Shown here: piece by piece, positions 42,076 to 51,548 of the stretch | How positions within the stretch are numbered: the first letter of the stretch is position 1 | Layout of the letters: each line of letters starts with the position of its first letter | Assembly: GCF_021502725.1 (NCBI RefSeq) | Contig: NZ_JAKFFS010000004.1 | Location: 248,001-312,000 of the forward strand | Direction of reading: 5' to 3' | Length of the DNA stretch: 64,000 nucleotides | Source: Dyadobacter sp. CY345 | GTDB taxonomy: Bacteria > Bacteroidota > Bacteroidia > Cytophagales > Spirosomataceae | Program-made: the position numbers and the translations under genes | Notes under the pieces: model-generated | Told to the model about the DNA's origin: nothing | The model's database searches: none | The model's input: only the letters and a program-made list of their open reading frames with translations

Positions 42076-43052
42076 GTTATCGTCAAAGTAGCATGAAATA
42101 TTTCGTTAAAACAGTAATTGGAAGTATTGTATTGATGTCTCTTACCTTTTCCGGATGCTCGAAATCTTCGGAGACTCAGAGAGATAATCCTGTTCAGGGT
42201 ACAATTTCGATTGCTGCTGATGAATCCTTCAAGCCACTCGTAGATGCACTCACTAAAGCATACACAGGAATTTATCCGCGGGCTCACTTTAATGTAGTAT
42301 ATAAGCCAGAACAGGAAGCTATTCTGGAATTGCTTGAAGATAGTGTAAGATTGGTCTTTACTACCAGGCAGCTGGGAGAGAAAGAAATTTCTATGGTCAA
42401 ACAGCAGGATGGAATTCAAAAAGCGCATCATATCGCATTGGACGGGTTAGCGCTTGTTGTGAGTCAGACGAATAAGGATAGTCTGATTACAATGGATGAA
42501 TTGAAATCAATTGTTGAAGGTAAAATTACAGATTGGTCTCAGTTAAAAGGAAGTAGCCAGAGTGGTCCAATCACTTTGGTATTTGACAATGCCAATTCGA
42601 GTAATCTTAATTTTATAATGAGCAAATTTGATTTGAAAAGCATTCAAAAGTTGCGAATCAAATCTGCTGGCTCGAATAAAAATGTTGTCGATGAAATAAA
42701 AAAGAATCCATTAAGTCTGGGTTTTATTGGTGTGAACTGGATTAGTGATGGGCACGAGAAGTTGGCAAGAGAGCTTTCGGAGGGGATAAGAGTTTTAGGA
42801 GTTTCTAATAAACCCAATCCCTCTTCAATCGCAGACTATTATCAACCATTTCAAAATGGATTAGAATTAAAGAATTATCCCCTTTCCCGAGATGTTTATA
42901 TCATCATAAGGGAAGGATATCCCGGACTTGGCGGGGGTATGTTGAATTATATAGCAAGGGATGTTGGAGGTCTTATTATTCAGAAAATGGGATTGATTCC
43001 AACGGTGGTGTATCCAAGAGAGCTCGAAATAAGGACCGGACAAAATTTTTAG
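42072..43052 (+). CDS. PstS-like substrate-binding lipoprotein
   Basis: A 326-residue lipoprotein from the ATG at 42072, which overlaps the previous stop (ATGA); an ATG 7 codons later is an alternative. The signal peptide ends LTFSGC. The mature part is a periplasmic binding-protein fold: TISIAADESFKPLVDALTKA, LVFDNANSSNLNFIMSKF and NPLSLGFIGVNWISD match the PstS phosphate-binding family, in which the serine/threonine-rich loop binds phosphate. No pstC, pstA or pstB follows. Its link with the TonB motor genes rather than an ABC permease suggests another role. Confidence 0.85.
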   Translation: MSYRQSSMKYFVKTVIGSIVLMSLTFSGCSKSSETQRDNPVQGTISIAADESFKPLVDALTKAYTGIYPRAHFNVVYKPEQEAILELLEDSVRLVFTTRQLGEKEISMVKQQDGIQKAHHIALDGLALVVSQTNKDSLITMDELKSIVEGKITDWSQLKGSSQSGPITLVFDNANSSNLNFIMSKFDLKSIQKLRIKSAGSNKNVVDEIKKNPLSLGFIGVNWISDGHEKLARELSEGIRVLGVSNKPNPSSIADYYQPFQNGLELKNYPLSRDVYIIIREGYPGLGGGMLNYIARDVGGLIIQKMGLIPTVVYPRELEIRTGQNF

Positions 43053-43130
43053 TGTTCTTATACAATTTATTACATTTGGAACTTGTTTATTAAAGGCCAA
43101 ATTTTTTGTCATTATATTAACCGGGTAAAA

Positions 43131-44888
43131 ATGAACAGAAACATGAGAATGAAGTTAGCAGCGCTGGTATTATGCGTATTTTCTTTGGTAAAGGTACACG
43201 CACAAACAGTACAGGACGGTTTGGCTTTATTGCACGCAGAGCGTAATAAGGAAGCGGGTGACGTGTTTACCAAATTGGCAACGGGAACTCCGTCAGCTGA
43301 TAATCAATATTATCTTGGTTACTATTATGTAATCACTAAACAGTTGGATGAGGCGCAAAAGGCTTTTCAAAAGGGTCTAGAGCTTGACGACAAGTCATAT
43401 CTTAATCAGGTAGGACTAGGAACGGTGGCGTTGGGTAAAGGAGATCGTGCCAAATCTAAGGAGCTTTTTGACCTTGCAGAAAAGAAAAAAGGCAAAGATG
43501 CAGAAGTATTGTTCCGTATTGGAGAAGCTTATACTTTATTCGAGAAATCGAATGACCCTGCAGAGGCGATCAGACTTTTGGATGAGGCTGTGAAGAGAGA
43601 TAAAAATCTTGCCGATGCTTACATTGCTAAGGGTGATGCCTTGATGTTACGTAACGAAGGTGGTGCTGCTGTGACGGCTTATGAATATGCGTTAACTGCA
43701 AAACCTAACTACGCCGTTGCTCATAACCGTATTGGCTCAATTTATCTAAGAGGAAAGAATTATAACCTTGCTCTTGAAAATTATAAAAAGGCAATCGAGG
43801 CTGATCCTAACTTTGCACCAGCTTACAAAGATCTTGCAGAGCTTTATTTCTTCGCACAGAAATGGAAACAAGCCGCTGAGAACTATGACATTTATATGCA
43901 AAAAAGTGGAAATGTTGATCCTGAGACTAAACTTCGTGCTGCACAGTTTGCATTTACAGCTGATGATTATGCTAAATCTTTGCAGATTCTTGACGAAATG
44001 AAAGGAAAGATTAACAACCCTATCACACTTCGTATGTACGGTTGGTCTTATTCTAAAACCAACAATCCTGATAAGGCAATTGAAAGTTTGAATGAGTTTA
44101 TCAAGGTTGCTCCTGATAAAGTTATCGGTGATGACTACAAATATCTTGGACGTGCATACAACGCAAAGGTGACTGACGGAAAAGGTTATGATTCAACTGG
44201 TGTTCTTTACATCTTGAAAGGCGCTGATATGGATACTAGTAAAGCAGAAGCAGCTACTACTTATAAAGAAGTTGGTGCCTTGTACTATGCTGCAAAGGAT
44301 TTCCCAAATGCTGCAACAACGTATTACAAAGGTATTAATCTGGATACTGCGAAAGCTTCTGCTAATGATTATTATTATTTAGGTCTTTCTAAGTTCCAGT
44401 CTGCTGGTGCGCTTGGTGCGTTGAATAACACTGCTGGTGATAGCGCGCAAATTGCGGCTAACAAACAAGCGATGTATTTATCCGCTGATTCTACATTTGC
44501 AATTGTTACGCAAAAACTTCCAGACTGGCCATACGGTTATTATTGGAGAGCAAGTGCGCTTTACAATGCATATGATAAGCAGGAAAATATTGATAAGGGC
44601 ATTTCAGCTCCTTATTATATGAAACTGGCTGAATTGGCTGAAAAAGATCCGGATCCATCGAAATACAAGTCTTATCTGAAACTGGCGTATAACTATTTAG
44701 CTTTTTATAGTCAGACTACATTAAAAGATGAAGCAAAATCGAAGGAATATTGGACCAAGTTGTTAGCAGTTGATCCTACAAGTGCTGCCGCTAAAGAAGC
44801 ACTTGGTATGGCTCCCGCCGCTGACTCGACTGGTACTGCACAGCCAAAAGCTGCCGCTGTTAAAAAACCAGCTACTAAGAAGAAATAA
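43131..44888 (+). CDS. Periplasmic tetratricopeptide-repeat protein
   Basis: A 585-residue protein; I start it at the ATG at 43131 because MRMKLAALVLCVFSLVKVHA is a good signal peptide, and the frame before it is leader. Many TPR-like helix pairs fill the protein, e.g. AVAHNRIGSIYLRGKNYNLA, YKKAIEADPNFAPAYKDLAE and SLNEFIKVAPDKVIGDDYKY. The tail is lysine-rich (KKPATKKK). It ends the exbB-tonB operon and is probably a scaffold for a periplasmic or outer-membrane complex used by the Ton system. A very strong terminator follows. Confidence 0.87.
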   Translation: MNRNMRMKLAALVLCVFSLVKVHAQTVQDGLALLHAERNKEAGDVFTKLATGTPSADNQYYLGYYYVITKQLDEAQKAFQKGLELDDKSYLNQVGLGTVALGKGDRAKSKELFDLAEKKKGKDAEVLFRIGEAYTLFEKSNDPAEAIRLLDEAVKRDKNLADAYIAKGDALMLRNEGGAAVTAYEYALTAKPNYAVAHNRIGSIYLRGKNYNLALENYKKAIEADPNFAPAYKDLAELYFFAQKWKQAAENYDIYMQKSGNVDPETKLRAAQFAFTADDYAKSLQILDEMKGKINNPITLRMYGWSYSKTNNPDKAIESLNEFIKVAPDKVIGDDYKYLGRAYNAKVTDGKGYDSTGVLYILKGADMDTSKAEAATTYKEVGALYYAAKDFPNAATTYYKGINLDTAKASANDYYYLGLSKFQSAGALGALNNTAGDSAQIAANKQAMYLSADSTFAIVTQKLPDWPYGYYWRASALYNAYDKQENIDKGISAPYYMKLAELAEKDPDPSKYKSYLKLAYNYLAFYSQTTLKDEAKSKEYWTKLLAVDPTSAAAKEALGMAPAADSTGTAQPKAAAVKKPATKKK

Positions 44889-44898
44889 GTAGTAAAAA

Positions 44899-44949
44899 AT
44901 AAAACGAAAAATGCCAGTCGAAATATTCGACTGGCATTTTTCGTTTTAT
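44899..44949. terminator. Strong terminator at the end of the ton operon
   Basis: A 23-bp perfect inverted repeat (left arm 44899-44921, right arm 44927-44949) with a 5-base loop. The A/T-rich outer arms give T-runs in both directions, so it may also insulate the small minus-strand gene that follows. Confidence 0.9.
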
Positions 44950-44982
44950 CCAAGTAATAAATCAATTCTGTATTTCAATAGA

Positions 44983-45189
44983 TCAGCCAAGTGTAGATGG
45001 CAGCGGAAAGCAATTATTAAGTACAGTTAAATGTACGGCACCGTAATTCTCATAGCACCAATTCCTTAAACGTTTTATTTCAGCGGGCATTAACATGCGG
45101 ATTGCTTTTCTCAATTCTTTTTCAAACAACCTGCGGTCGAAACTAACCTTTTGCAGAATAATTTTAATGTATTCAAGCATAGAGGCCAT
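44983..45189 (-). CDS. Small conserved helical protein, unknown function
   Basis: A 68-residue protein (the ATG at 45180 would shorten it by three residues). It is basic and helical, MLEYIKIILQKVSFDRRLFE and KAIRMLMPAEIKRLRNWCY being the central parts, with no membrane segment or signal peptide. I recall similar short proteins in other Bacteroidota but no function. It lies alone between the ton operon terminator and the divergent batD gene. Confidence 0.65.
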   Translation of the reverse strand: MASMLEYIKIILQKVSFDRRLFEKELRKAIRMLMPAEIKRLRNWCYENYGAVHLTVLNNCFPLPSTLG

Positions 45190-45292
45190 AGTATTATGTA
45201 GTTTTGTGGTTTAGGTAAAGACAGAACATTAGTAAAAGCCTGAGGGAATTTAGTCCCACCACAGTCACTAATATGTGTAACGAATATTTTCC

Positions 45293-46684
45293 ATGAAATT
45301 ATATGTAATTTTAAGCATAATTTTGTGTTTTTCTTGTACTATTCGTGCGCAAGGTGTAAATAATGATCCAGCGATTGAATTTGGACCGAAAAACCTCAAA
45401 ATGGACGAGCCGTTTATAATTTCGGTGATCATTCCGGATGAGGAAAATCGTCCGTCTGTTACGTTTCCAGAAATTCCAGGACTTGAAAAGCGCAGCAAAT
45501 CAGCTACCAGTGCTATTAACACCGTTGGTGGTAAAAAGATTGTTGTACAGACCATAAGTCAGCAATATTTTGCTTTGAAAGAAGGCAAGTATGAAATTGA
45601 ACCATTTACAATTACAATAAATGGGTTGAAGATAAAATCCGAGGGAGCGACTGTTGAATATAGCTCTGGTGCGCTAGCCCACGGCAATTTTATAGGACCA
45701 GAAGAATTTGAACTTGTTCCTGAATCGGAGAATAATGGAGAGGATATATTTCTTTCCGTTGGTACAAATAAAAAAAGTGTATTCATTCGCGAGGGATTCG
45801 CATTAGGAATTTCATTGTATGTTGCGGAAAATGCCCCTGTTCAAATGGATTTTTATCAGGTGGGTACTCAGTTACAGGCAATACTTAAAAAATTACGTCC
45901 GGTCGGGTGCTGGGAGGAAAATGTAGGTATTGAAGAAATTATCAAGCGTCGTGTAACTATCGGCGGACGAAAATATACGGAATACAATTTATATCAGGCT
46001 CAGTTATTTCCGATGACTTTACAAGATATTGTATTTCCATCGGTAACTTTGGAGATGTTGGTTGCAGGAGCAGAAAAAACGGAGAAGAGTATACAACAAT
46101 TTCGATCGAAGGCTATCAAAATGAAGGTAAGACCGCTTCCTCCTCATCCGATGAAAGACCAGATTGCTGTTGGCGAGTACAAATTGGTAGAGCGCCTTTC
46201 CAGTAAGCTGGTTTATCCGGGAGAGAGTATCAGATACCTTTTCAGGATTGAAGGTAAGGGTAATATTGCTGCAATACCAGCGCCGGAAATTGCCAATAAC
46301 TCAGCCTTTGATTTCTATCCACCGGATGTTAGCAGGGTTATAAAGAGAAGCAGCCAGTATGTTACCGGAGAAGAAAGTTTTGATTACTTTGTTGTGCCGC
46401 GGCAGGACGGTACATTTCCGTTAGGCCGCTATTTTCAATGGATTTATTTTAATCCTAAGACAGCAAAATACGATACCTTAATTTCTCAGCAAACATTACA
46501 GGTAAAAGGGGAAGATTATAAGTTAGGCAACATTTCCTTGTATGGATCAGCTGGCTTATATGATAACCTGGAACGTCTGGACAGCAGCAAGGAATATTTT
46601 GATTTTAAACAAATACTAAAAGAAATAACGAATGCGATCGTAATCTTACTTTTGATTACGATGCTTTGGATATTCAGAAAATAA
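45293..46684 (+). CDS. batD: BatD-family protein
   Basis: A 463-residue protein with signal peptide ([20 protein letters not shown]), immunoglobulin-like beta domains (e.g. [34 protein letters not shown]) and a C-terminal membrane helix ([15 protein letters not shown]). The pattern matches BatD (oxygen tolerance/aerotolerance protein). BatD is usually encoded with MoxR and BatA/B/C/E; none is next to it here, since aroC follows 7 bases after the stop. The function of Bat proteins is not firmly known. Confidence 0.82.
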   Translation: MKLYVILSIILCFSCTIRAQGVNNDPAIEFGPKNLKMDEPFIISVIIPDEENRPSVTFPEIPGLEKRSKSATSAINTVGGKKIVVQTISQQYFALKEGKYEIEPFTITINGLKIKSEGATVEYSSGALAHGNFIGPEEFELVPESENNGEDIFLSVGTNKKSVFIREGFALGISLYVAENAPVQMDFYQVGTQLQAILKKLRPVGCWEENVGIEEIIKRRVTIGGRKYTEYNLYQAQLFPMTLQDIVFPSVTLEMLVAGAEKTEKSIQQFRSKAIKMKVRPLPPHPMKDQIAVGEYKLVERLSSKLVYPGESIRYLFRIEGKGNIAAIPAPEIANNSAFDFYPPDVSRVIKRSSQYVTGEESFDYFVVPRQDGTFPLGRYFQWIYFNPKTAKYDTLISQQTLQVKGEDYKLGNISLYGSAGLYDNLERLDSSKEYFDFKQILKEITNAIVILLLITMLWIFRK

Positions 46685-46691
46685 TCTTTCA

Positions 46692-47771
46692 ATGGGCAGT
46701 ACATACGGAAAAATATTTAAGATTTCCACGTTTGGAGAATCACACGGAGTTGGAATAGGTGTTGTGATAGAAGGATGTCCGGCGGGGGTAAATTTTGATA
46801 CAGATTTTATTCAAAGTGAATTAACTCGTCGTAAACCAGGGCAGTCACGGATCACAACGCAGCGCAAGGAAGCAGATGAATTTGAAGTTTTGTCTGGCGT
46901 TTTTGAGGGAAAGACAACAGGAACACCCATCGCGTTAATTATTCGTAATGAAGATCAGCGAAGCAAGGACTATTCTCATATTTCATCCCACTATCGCCCA
47001 TCTCACGCGGATTATACTTATCAGGCAAAATATGGCGTTCGTGATTACCGTGGTGGTGGAAGAAGCTCTGCAAGAGAAACTGCTGCGCGGGTTGCTGCGG
47101 GAGCCCTTGCGAAACTACTTTTAGCCAATTTCGGGGTAAACATTCAGGCATATGTTTCTCAGGTTGGCGGAATGAAGCTTGATAAATCCTACACTGAGCT
47201 TGATTTAACACAAACAGAAAATAATGCAGTACGATGCCCGGATCCGGAAATGGCTGAGCAGATGTTTACTTATATCGATGATGTTCGTAAGAAAGGTGAT
47301 TCCATCGGTGGGGTAGTTAATTGTGTCATAAAAGGAGCACCTGCCGGATGGGGCGAACCCGTTTTTGACAAACTTCATGCAGAACTTGGTAAAGCCATGT
47401 TGAGCATCAATGCGGTGAAAGGTTTTGAATATGGAAGCGGCTTTGATGGGGTAGCAATGCTCGGATCGGAGCACAATGATGCTTTTTTTATTAATGAAAA
47501 GGGCAATGTCCATACCAGATCCAACCATTCAGGCGGTATTCAGGGTGGGATTTCCAACGGAGAAGATATTTATTTCCGAGTGGCATTTAAGCCTGTCGCT
47601 ACCATTATGCAGGATCAGGAAAGTGTAGATGAGAAAGGAGATATCGCAATTGTTCAAGGTAAGGGGCGTCATGATCCTTGTGTGGTTCCACGTGCTGTTC
47701 CGATCGTCGAGGCAATGGCCGCGTTGGTTTTGGCAGACTTTTATTTGAGAAATAAAGCCAGTAAACTTTAA
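46692..47771 (+). CDS. aroC: Chorismate synthase
   Basis: A 359-residue enzyme of normal AroC length. [53 protein letters not shown] and [17 protein letters not shown] are the family signatures, including the FMN-binding and active-site histidines. It converts 5-enolpyruvylshikimate-3-phosphate to chorismate, the branch point for aromatic amino acids and also for menaquinone (used with ubiE and complex I here). It follows batD closely and its stop overlaps the convergent small gene. Confidence 0.97.
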   Translation: MGSTYGKIFKISTFGESHGVGIGVVIEGCPAGVNFDTDFIQSELTRRKPGQSRITTQRKEADEFEVLSGVFEGKTTGTPIALIIRNEDQRSKDYSHISSHYRPSHADYTYQAKYGVRDYRGGGRSSARETAARVAAGALAKLLLANFGVNIQAYVSQVGGMKLDKSYTELDLTQTENNAVRCPDPEMAEQMFTYIDDVRKKGDSIGGVVNCVIKGAPAGWGEPVFDKLHAELGKAMLSINAVKGFEYGSGFDGVAMLGSEHNDAFFINEKGNVHTRSNHSGGIQGGISNGEDIYFRVAFKPVATIMQDQESVDEKGDIAIVQGKGRHDPCVVPRAVPIVEAMAALVLADFYLRNKASKL

Positions 47772-47980
47772 CTTTTCTTTCGCCTCTGGTTCAGACTTAA
47801 TACCAGCCAAATAGTTCCTAAAAATTCAATAGCAAGACCACTTAACATAGTGGGATTGCTATATTGAATATGGGTTGGCTTTATGAAAGCACCCGTAGCA
47901 ATGACAAGCAGACCTGCCGATAAAATGATAATAGCGTTTAATAAATTTAGTTTCACCCGATTATATCGTTCGTTCCACAA
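47768..47980 (-). CDS. Small two-helix membrane protein, unknown function
   Basis: A 70-residue protein with two membrane helices ([19 protein letters not shown] and [19 protein letters not shown]) and a basic tail (NQRRKKS). Its stop overlaps the aroC stop by 4 bases, and its start region overlaps the start region of the divergent apbE. Hydrophobic pattern and length look genuine, but I do not recognise a family. Confidence 0.6.
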   Translation of the reverse strand: MWNERYNRVKLNLLNAIIILSAGLLVIATGAFIKPTHIQYSNPTMLSGLAIEFLGTIWLVLSLNQRRKKS

Positions 47981-48986
47981 TATAAAAAACTCTCATTCAA
48001 AGCTTTACTGTAATTCGAATTTAACGATTCTATTTCTGTTTTGCTATTTTCCCTCTCAATTGTTTGCTCAGGACAAGCGCTATACATTTGAAAAAGGTTT
48101 GATGGGATCTCCTTTTCGGCTGATTATTTATGCTGACAATGATTCCTTGGCAAACATTTCTGCCAGGGCAGCTTTTAACCGTATTGAGGATTTAAATGCA
48201 GCGTTAAGCGATTACCGTGATGATAGCGAAATCAATGCGGTTTCGGCGCAATCCGGTACCGATAAATGGATTCCGGTAAGCAGGGATTTATTCGATATTC
48301 TTTTTGTCTCTGACGATATCAGTAAAAAGACCGGCGGCGCTTTTGACGCGACACTGGGTCCGATTGTGCAGGAGTGGCGCCGTGCTACGCGTAAGGGATA
48401 TTTTCCTGACAAACAATTAATAGCTGGGGCATTAAGCAGAACCGGATATAAGAAAATCAAATTCGAGGCTTCCTCACACAGTATCCAGCTTAAAGAAAAA
48501 GGAATGCGACTTGATATTGGTGGGTTAGGGAAAGGTTATGCAGCAGACGAGGCCGTGAAAATTTTGAAATCTTTTGGCATAAAATCGGCTATGATTGACG
48601 CCGGCGGAAAGTTAGCATTGATGGATCCGCCGCCCGGAGAAAAGGGCTGGAAGATTGTTATTTCATCTGGAAGAGATTCAATAGAAATCATTGAATATTC
48701 CAATGTCGGAATTGCTACTTCCGGGCCAACCTACCGTTATCTGGAATATAATGGAAAAAGATATTCTCACATAGTAAATCCGAAAACCGGCATAGGGCTG
48801 GAACATCATGTCAGAACAACGGTAATTTCCCCAAATGCTACGGAGGCAGATGCATTGGCAACAGCTTTCAGTGTTTCGGGAATAAAGGAAGGAAAGAAAT
48901 ATTTGAAACGTTTTCCAAATAATAAGGTCTGGTTGGTAGAAACCAAAGGAGATAAAATCAAAACCTGGAATACAATTTTGAAGTAG
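47925..48986 (+). CDS. apbE: FAD:protein FMN transferase (ApbE)
   Basis: The catalytic body is clear; the start is not. With the ATG at 47925 the product has 353 residues and a signal-like stretch LTILFLFCYFPSQLFAQ about 30 residues in; the frame is open back to 47883. The ApbE features are MRLDIGGLGKGYAADEAVKI, SAMIDAGGKLALM, NVGIATSGPTYRY, YSHIVNPKTG and ATEADALATAFSV. The enzyme attaches FMN to Thr/Ser of flavoproteins such as Na+-NQR or RnfG outside the cytoplasm. A start closer to the signal peptide would be expected, but no ATG, GTG or TTG is visible there. Confidence 0.85.
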   Translation: MIIAFNKFSFTRLYRSFHNIKNSHSKLYCNSNLTILFLFCYFPSQLFAQDKRYTFEKGLMGSPFRLIIYADNDSLANISARAAFNRIEDLNAALSDYRDDSEINAVSAQSGTDKWIPVSRDLFDILFVSDDISKKTGGAFDATLGPIVQEWRRATRKGYFPDKQLIAGALSRTGYKKIKFEASSHSIQLKEKGMRLDIGGLGKGYAADEAVKILKSFGIKSAMIDAGGKLALMDPPPGEKGWKIVISSGRDSIEIIEYSNVGIATSGPTYRYLEYNGKRYSHIVNPKTGIGLEHHVRTTVISPNATEADALATAFSVSGIKEGKKYLKRFPNNKVWLVETKGDKIKTWNTILK

Positions 48987-48988
48987 AT

Positions 48989-49037
48989 TATAGAAAAGGA
49001 AAGCTGCAACTTAAAAACGCAGCTTTCCTTTTCTATA
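48989..49037. terminator. Bidirectional terminator between apbE and the Gfo/Idh gene
   Basis: A 19-bp perfect inverted repeat (left 48989-49007, right 49019-49037) with an 11-base loop, rich in A/T at the outer arms. It sits between two convergent genes. Confidence 0.88.
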
Positions 49038-49048
49038 CAAAACGTAAA

Positions 49049-50392
49049 TTAAATGACGATCGTTTTTCCTGGTACTGCAACCGGATATAGTCCGTCTGGT
49101 CCTGGCATAATCTTAGGATTTGCATCCCATGCCAATTTATCCGGGAACAGATTAATATCAGAATTTAAGGCTTCATCCCACTTGATCAATTTTCCTGAAT
49201 AAGTAGCCATACGACCCATAATGGCAGTCATAGTACTTTTTGCGCCGTTTTCTGCATCAGCAAATTTGTATTCACCTTTGGCTACGGCTGCAAACAAATC
49301 GTCATGTTCAACCTGATACGGATTAATATCACCCTTATCATCGTGCTGATAAATAACGCCTCCTTTATAATCTTTCAGAATTGTTTTCTTTCCATCAAAG
49401 CTGTCAATACGTCCTTTTGTTCCTACGAATGCTTCGTCAACTTTATTCCAGGTACCCTCAAACTGGCGGCATTGGCTTGAAATGGTTGTTCCATCTGCAT
49501 AAACAAGGTCAAGCGTATGGTGATCAAAAATTTCTCCATACTGTTTTCCTGTACGAACTTCACGTCCACCTGTTCCCTGGATTTGCGTAGGATAAGCATT
49601 TTTCACCCAGTTCGCCACATCAATATTATGCACATGTTGCTCATTGATGTGATCACCGCAAAGCCAGTTGAAATAGTACCAGTTTCGCATTTGGTATTCC
49701 ATTTCAGTTTGGTTTGGCTGACGTTCTTTCATCCATGGGCTGCTTCCAACCCAGTAAACTTGTCCGCCAACGATGTCTCCCAAAGCACCGTCATGAATTC
49801 TTTTGATTGCTTCAAGATAATTGCGCTGGTAATGGCGCTGAAGACCTACAACAACGTTTAGTTTTTTCTTTTTGGCTTCTTCTGCAAGAGCCAGAACTTT
49901 ACGGATACCAGGTGCGTCAGTTGCAACCGGTTTTTCCATAAAGATATGCTTGTCATTTTTTACTGCCTCTTCAAAATGAGAAGGACGGAATCCCGGAGGC
50001 GTTGCAAGAATAACAACATCCACGTCTTTTAAAGCAATAGCCTTTTTGAAAGCGTCAAATCCAACAAATTTACGGTCATCAGGAACGTCTACTTTTGTTT
50101 TGATATCCACAACAGTACCTGCCGCATTTTTGTATTTTTTGGCAGTAAGGTTTTTGTAAGATTCATCAAGTCTGTCTTTGAAAGCATCAGCCATTGCCAC
50201 AATCTGGACATTCTGGCTCGTACTCAACGCCTGCGCAGCAGCACCCGTTCCGCGTCCACCGCAACCAATCAGAGCCACCTTGATGGTGTCGCCAACTGCG
50301 CTGTTGTATCCGTAACCTGCAAGAGGACTTAGGATAACACCGCCAGCAATCAGACCAGAGGCTTTAAGGAATTCGCGTCTGTTATTTTCCAT
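49049..50392 (-). CDS. Gfo/Idh/MocA-family oxidoreductase with Tat signal
   Basis: A 447-residue protein. A Tat-type signal (NNRREFLKASG) precedes the Rossmann domain, VALIGCGGRGTGAAAQALS, with the conserved EKPVATDAPG and the middle part GLQRHYQRNYLEAIKRIHDG. The sequence WYYFNWLCGDHINEQHVHNIDV is the C-terminal substrate-domain region typical of Tat-exported Gfo/Idh proteins in Bacteroidota. It would oxidise or reduce a sugar derivative with NAD(P), probably in the periplasm, although a cofactor exported with the folded protein is required. It starts 27 bases after the SUMF1-like gene, in the same operon. Confidence 0.9.
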   Translation of the reverse strand: MENNRREFLKASGLIAGGVILSPLAGYGYNSAVGDTIKVALIGCGGRGTGAAAQALSTSQNVQIVAMADAFKDRLDESYKNLTAKKYKNAAGTVVDIKTKVDVPDDRKFVGFDAFKKAIALKDVDVVILATPPGFRPSHFEEAVKNDKHIFMEKPVATDAPGIRKVLALAEEAKKKKLNVVVGLQRHYQRNYLEAIKRIHDGALGDIVGGQVYWVGSSPWMKERQPNQTEMEYQMRNWYYFNWLCGDHINEQHVHNIDVANWVKNAYPTQIQGTGGREVRTGKQYGEIFDHHTLDLVYADGTTISSQCRQFEGTWNKVDEAFVGTKGRIDSFDGKKTILKDYKGGVIYQHDDKGDINPYQVEHDDLFAAVAKGEYKFADAENGAKSTMTAIMGRMATYSGKLIKWDEALNSDINLFPDKLAWDANPKIMPGPDGLYPVAVPGKTIVI

Positions 50393-50419
50393 TTAAGTTT
50401 TGTATTAAGAGTTTATATA

Positions 50420-51406
50420 TCAGTAATCTTCTATTAATGCAGGACTATAATATTTAGCTATTTCCTCTGCCGAAGGCGTTTTTACAGGTCTTACCAATCT
50501 GAAACCTACAAAAGATGCACTTGTCATCCACCATTCACTTTTTGGAAGCTGTGGATCTAGTACTTTCCATTCAGGTTTTGAAGGTATACGTGCCGCACTT
50601 CTCAAATCTGTTGGTTCATCGTCCCATGACCCTCCGCGAACTGCCGTCGGGTAAAGTTCTTTAACCGGAGCAAAAGCTTCGCCGGCCGGTTGTTTTGCGT
50701 AATAATCAGGAATATATTGGTCAAGCGTCCATTCCATAACATTTCCGTGCATATCGTGTAATCCCCACGCATTCGGCTTTTTTGTGCCAATTTTTTTATA
50801 AGCCGAGTTGCTGTTTTTGCGGTACCAGGCATACTCATCAATTTTTGAAGCATCATCTCCGAATGAGTAAGCAGTTTTAGATCCGGCACGGCATGCATAT
50901 TCCCACTCCGCTTCTGTTGGCAAACGATAGAATACACCTGTTTTTTCGTAAATCCATTTGCAAAAAAGAATCGCCGCATACTGCGTCATATTAATTGCAG
51001 GATATCCGGCGCGGCCCATGCCAAAGGACATATCCACGTAAGGAGGACTTGGTCGCGTACTGGCGTCTGTTTTTGCTACGCTTTTCTCTGGATCAGGATT
51101 ACGCAAAGCCATTTCCTTTTCCATATTTTTGAAGGCGTACAGATCATAAATATCCCATACTACTTCGTGTTTTCCCATCCAGAAAGGTTCGATTTTAACC
51201 TTGTGCTGAGGGCCTTCATCTTCTCGTCTTCCTTTCTCAGAAGCAGGACTTCCCATTAGAAACTCGCCGCCCGGAATGGCAACCATGTCATAAACTTGTG
51301 CACTTCCCCCGATTTTTTGTGTGTAACTTTTGAAATTACTGTCTTGGGCAGAAGCATTTAAACAAAGAAAAATTACAGGGATTAGGTTTAAGATTTTTTT
51401 GTACAT
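50420..51406 (-). CDS. SUMF1/formylglycine-generating-like secreted protein lacking the catalytic cysteines
   Basis: A 328-residue protein with signal peptide ending NASAQ. The fold motifs of the SUMF1 family are present: MVAIPGGEFLMGS, VKIEPFWMGKHEV, RLPTEAEWEYACRAG, GLHDMHGNVMEW, RGGSWDD and ASFVGFRLVRP. The C-terminal cysteine pair needed to oxidise a sulfatase cysteine is not seen where expected: the segment after RGGSWDDEPTDLRSAARIP has none. No sulfatase is nearby. It is the first gene of a pair with the Gfo/Idh gene, so it may be an associated binding or structural protein. Confidence 0.88.
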   Translation of the reverse strand: MYKKILNLIPVIFLCLNASAQDSNFKSYTQKIGGSAQVYDMVAIPGGEFLMGSPASEKGRREDEGPQHKVKIEPFWMGKHEVVWDIYDLYAFKNMEKEMALRNPDPEKSVAKTDASTRPSPPYVDMSFGMGRAGYPAINMTQYAAILFCKWIYEKTGVFYRLPTEAEWEYACRAGSKTAYSFGDDASKIDEYAWYRKNSNSAYKKIGTKKPNAWGLHDMHGNVMEWTLDQYIPDYYAKQPAGEAFAPVKELYPTAVRGGSWDDEPTDLRSAARIPSKPEWKVLDPQLPKSEWWMTSASFVGFRLVRPVKTPSAEEIAKYYSPALIEDY

Positions 51407-51515
51407 AATTTTTAAAAATGTGTTCGCATTGAACCATATAACAAAGAATAAGTAGCAATATTATGGTATTTACCCTATGAAAACGAATTTTTTCTTTCTT
51501 CTCTAATATCTATCC

Positions 51516-51523
51516 TACCTTTG
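51516..51523 (+). promoter_or_regulatory. -7 element of the ABC-F gene
   Basis: TACCTTTG matches TAnnTTTG about 25 bases before the ABC-F start. The upstream element is only T-rich (TTTC), not TTTG. Confidence 0.5.
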
Positions 51524-51548
51524 TAGTTATAGAATCCAAATTTTACCT

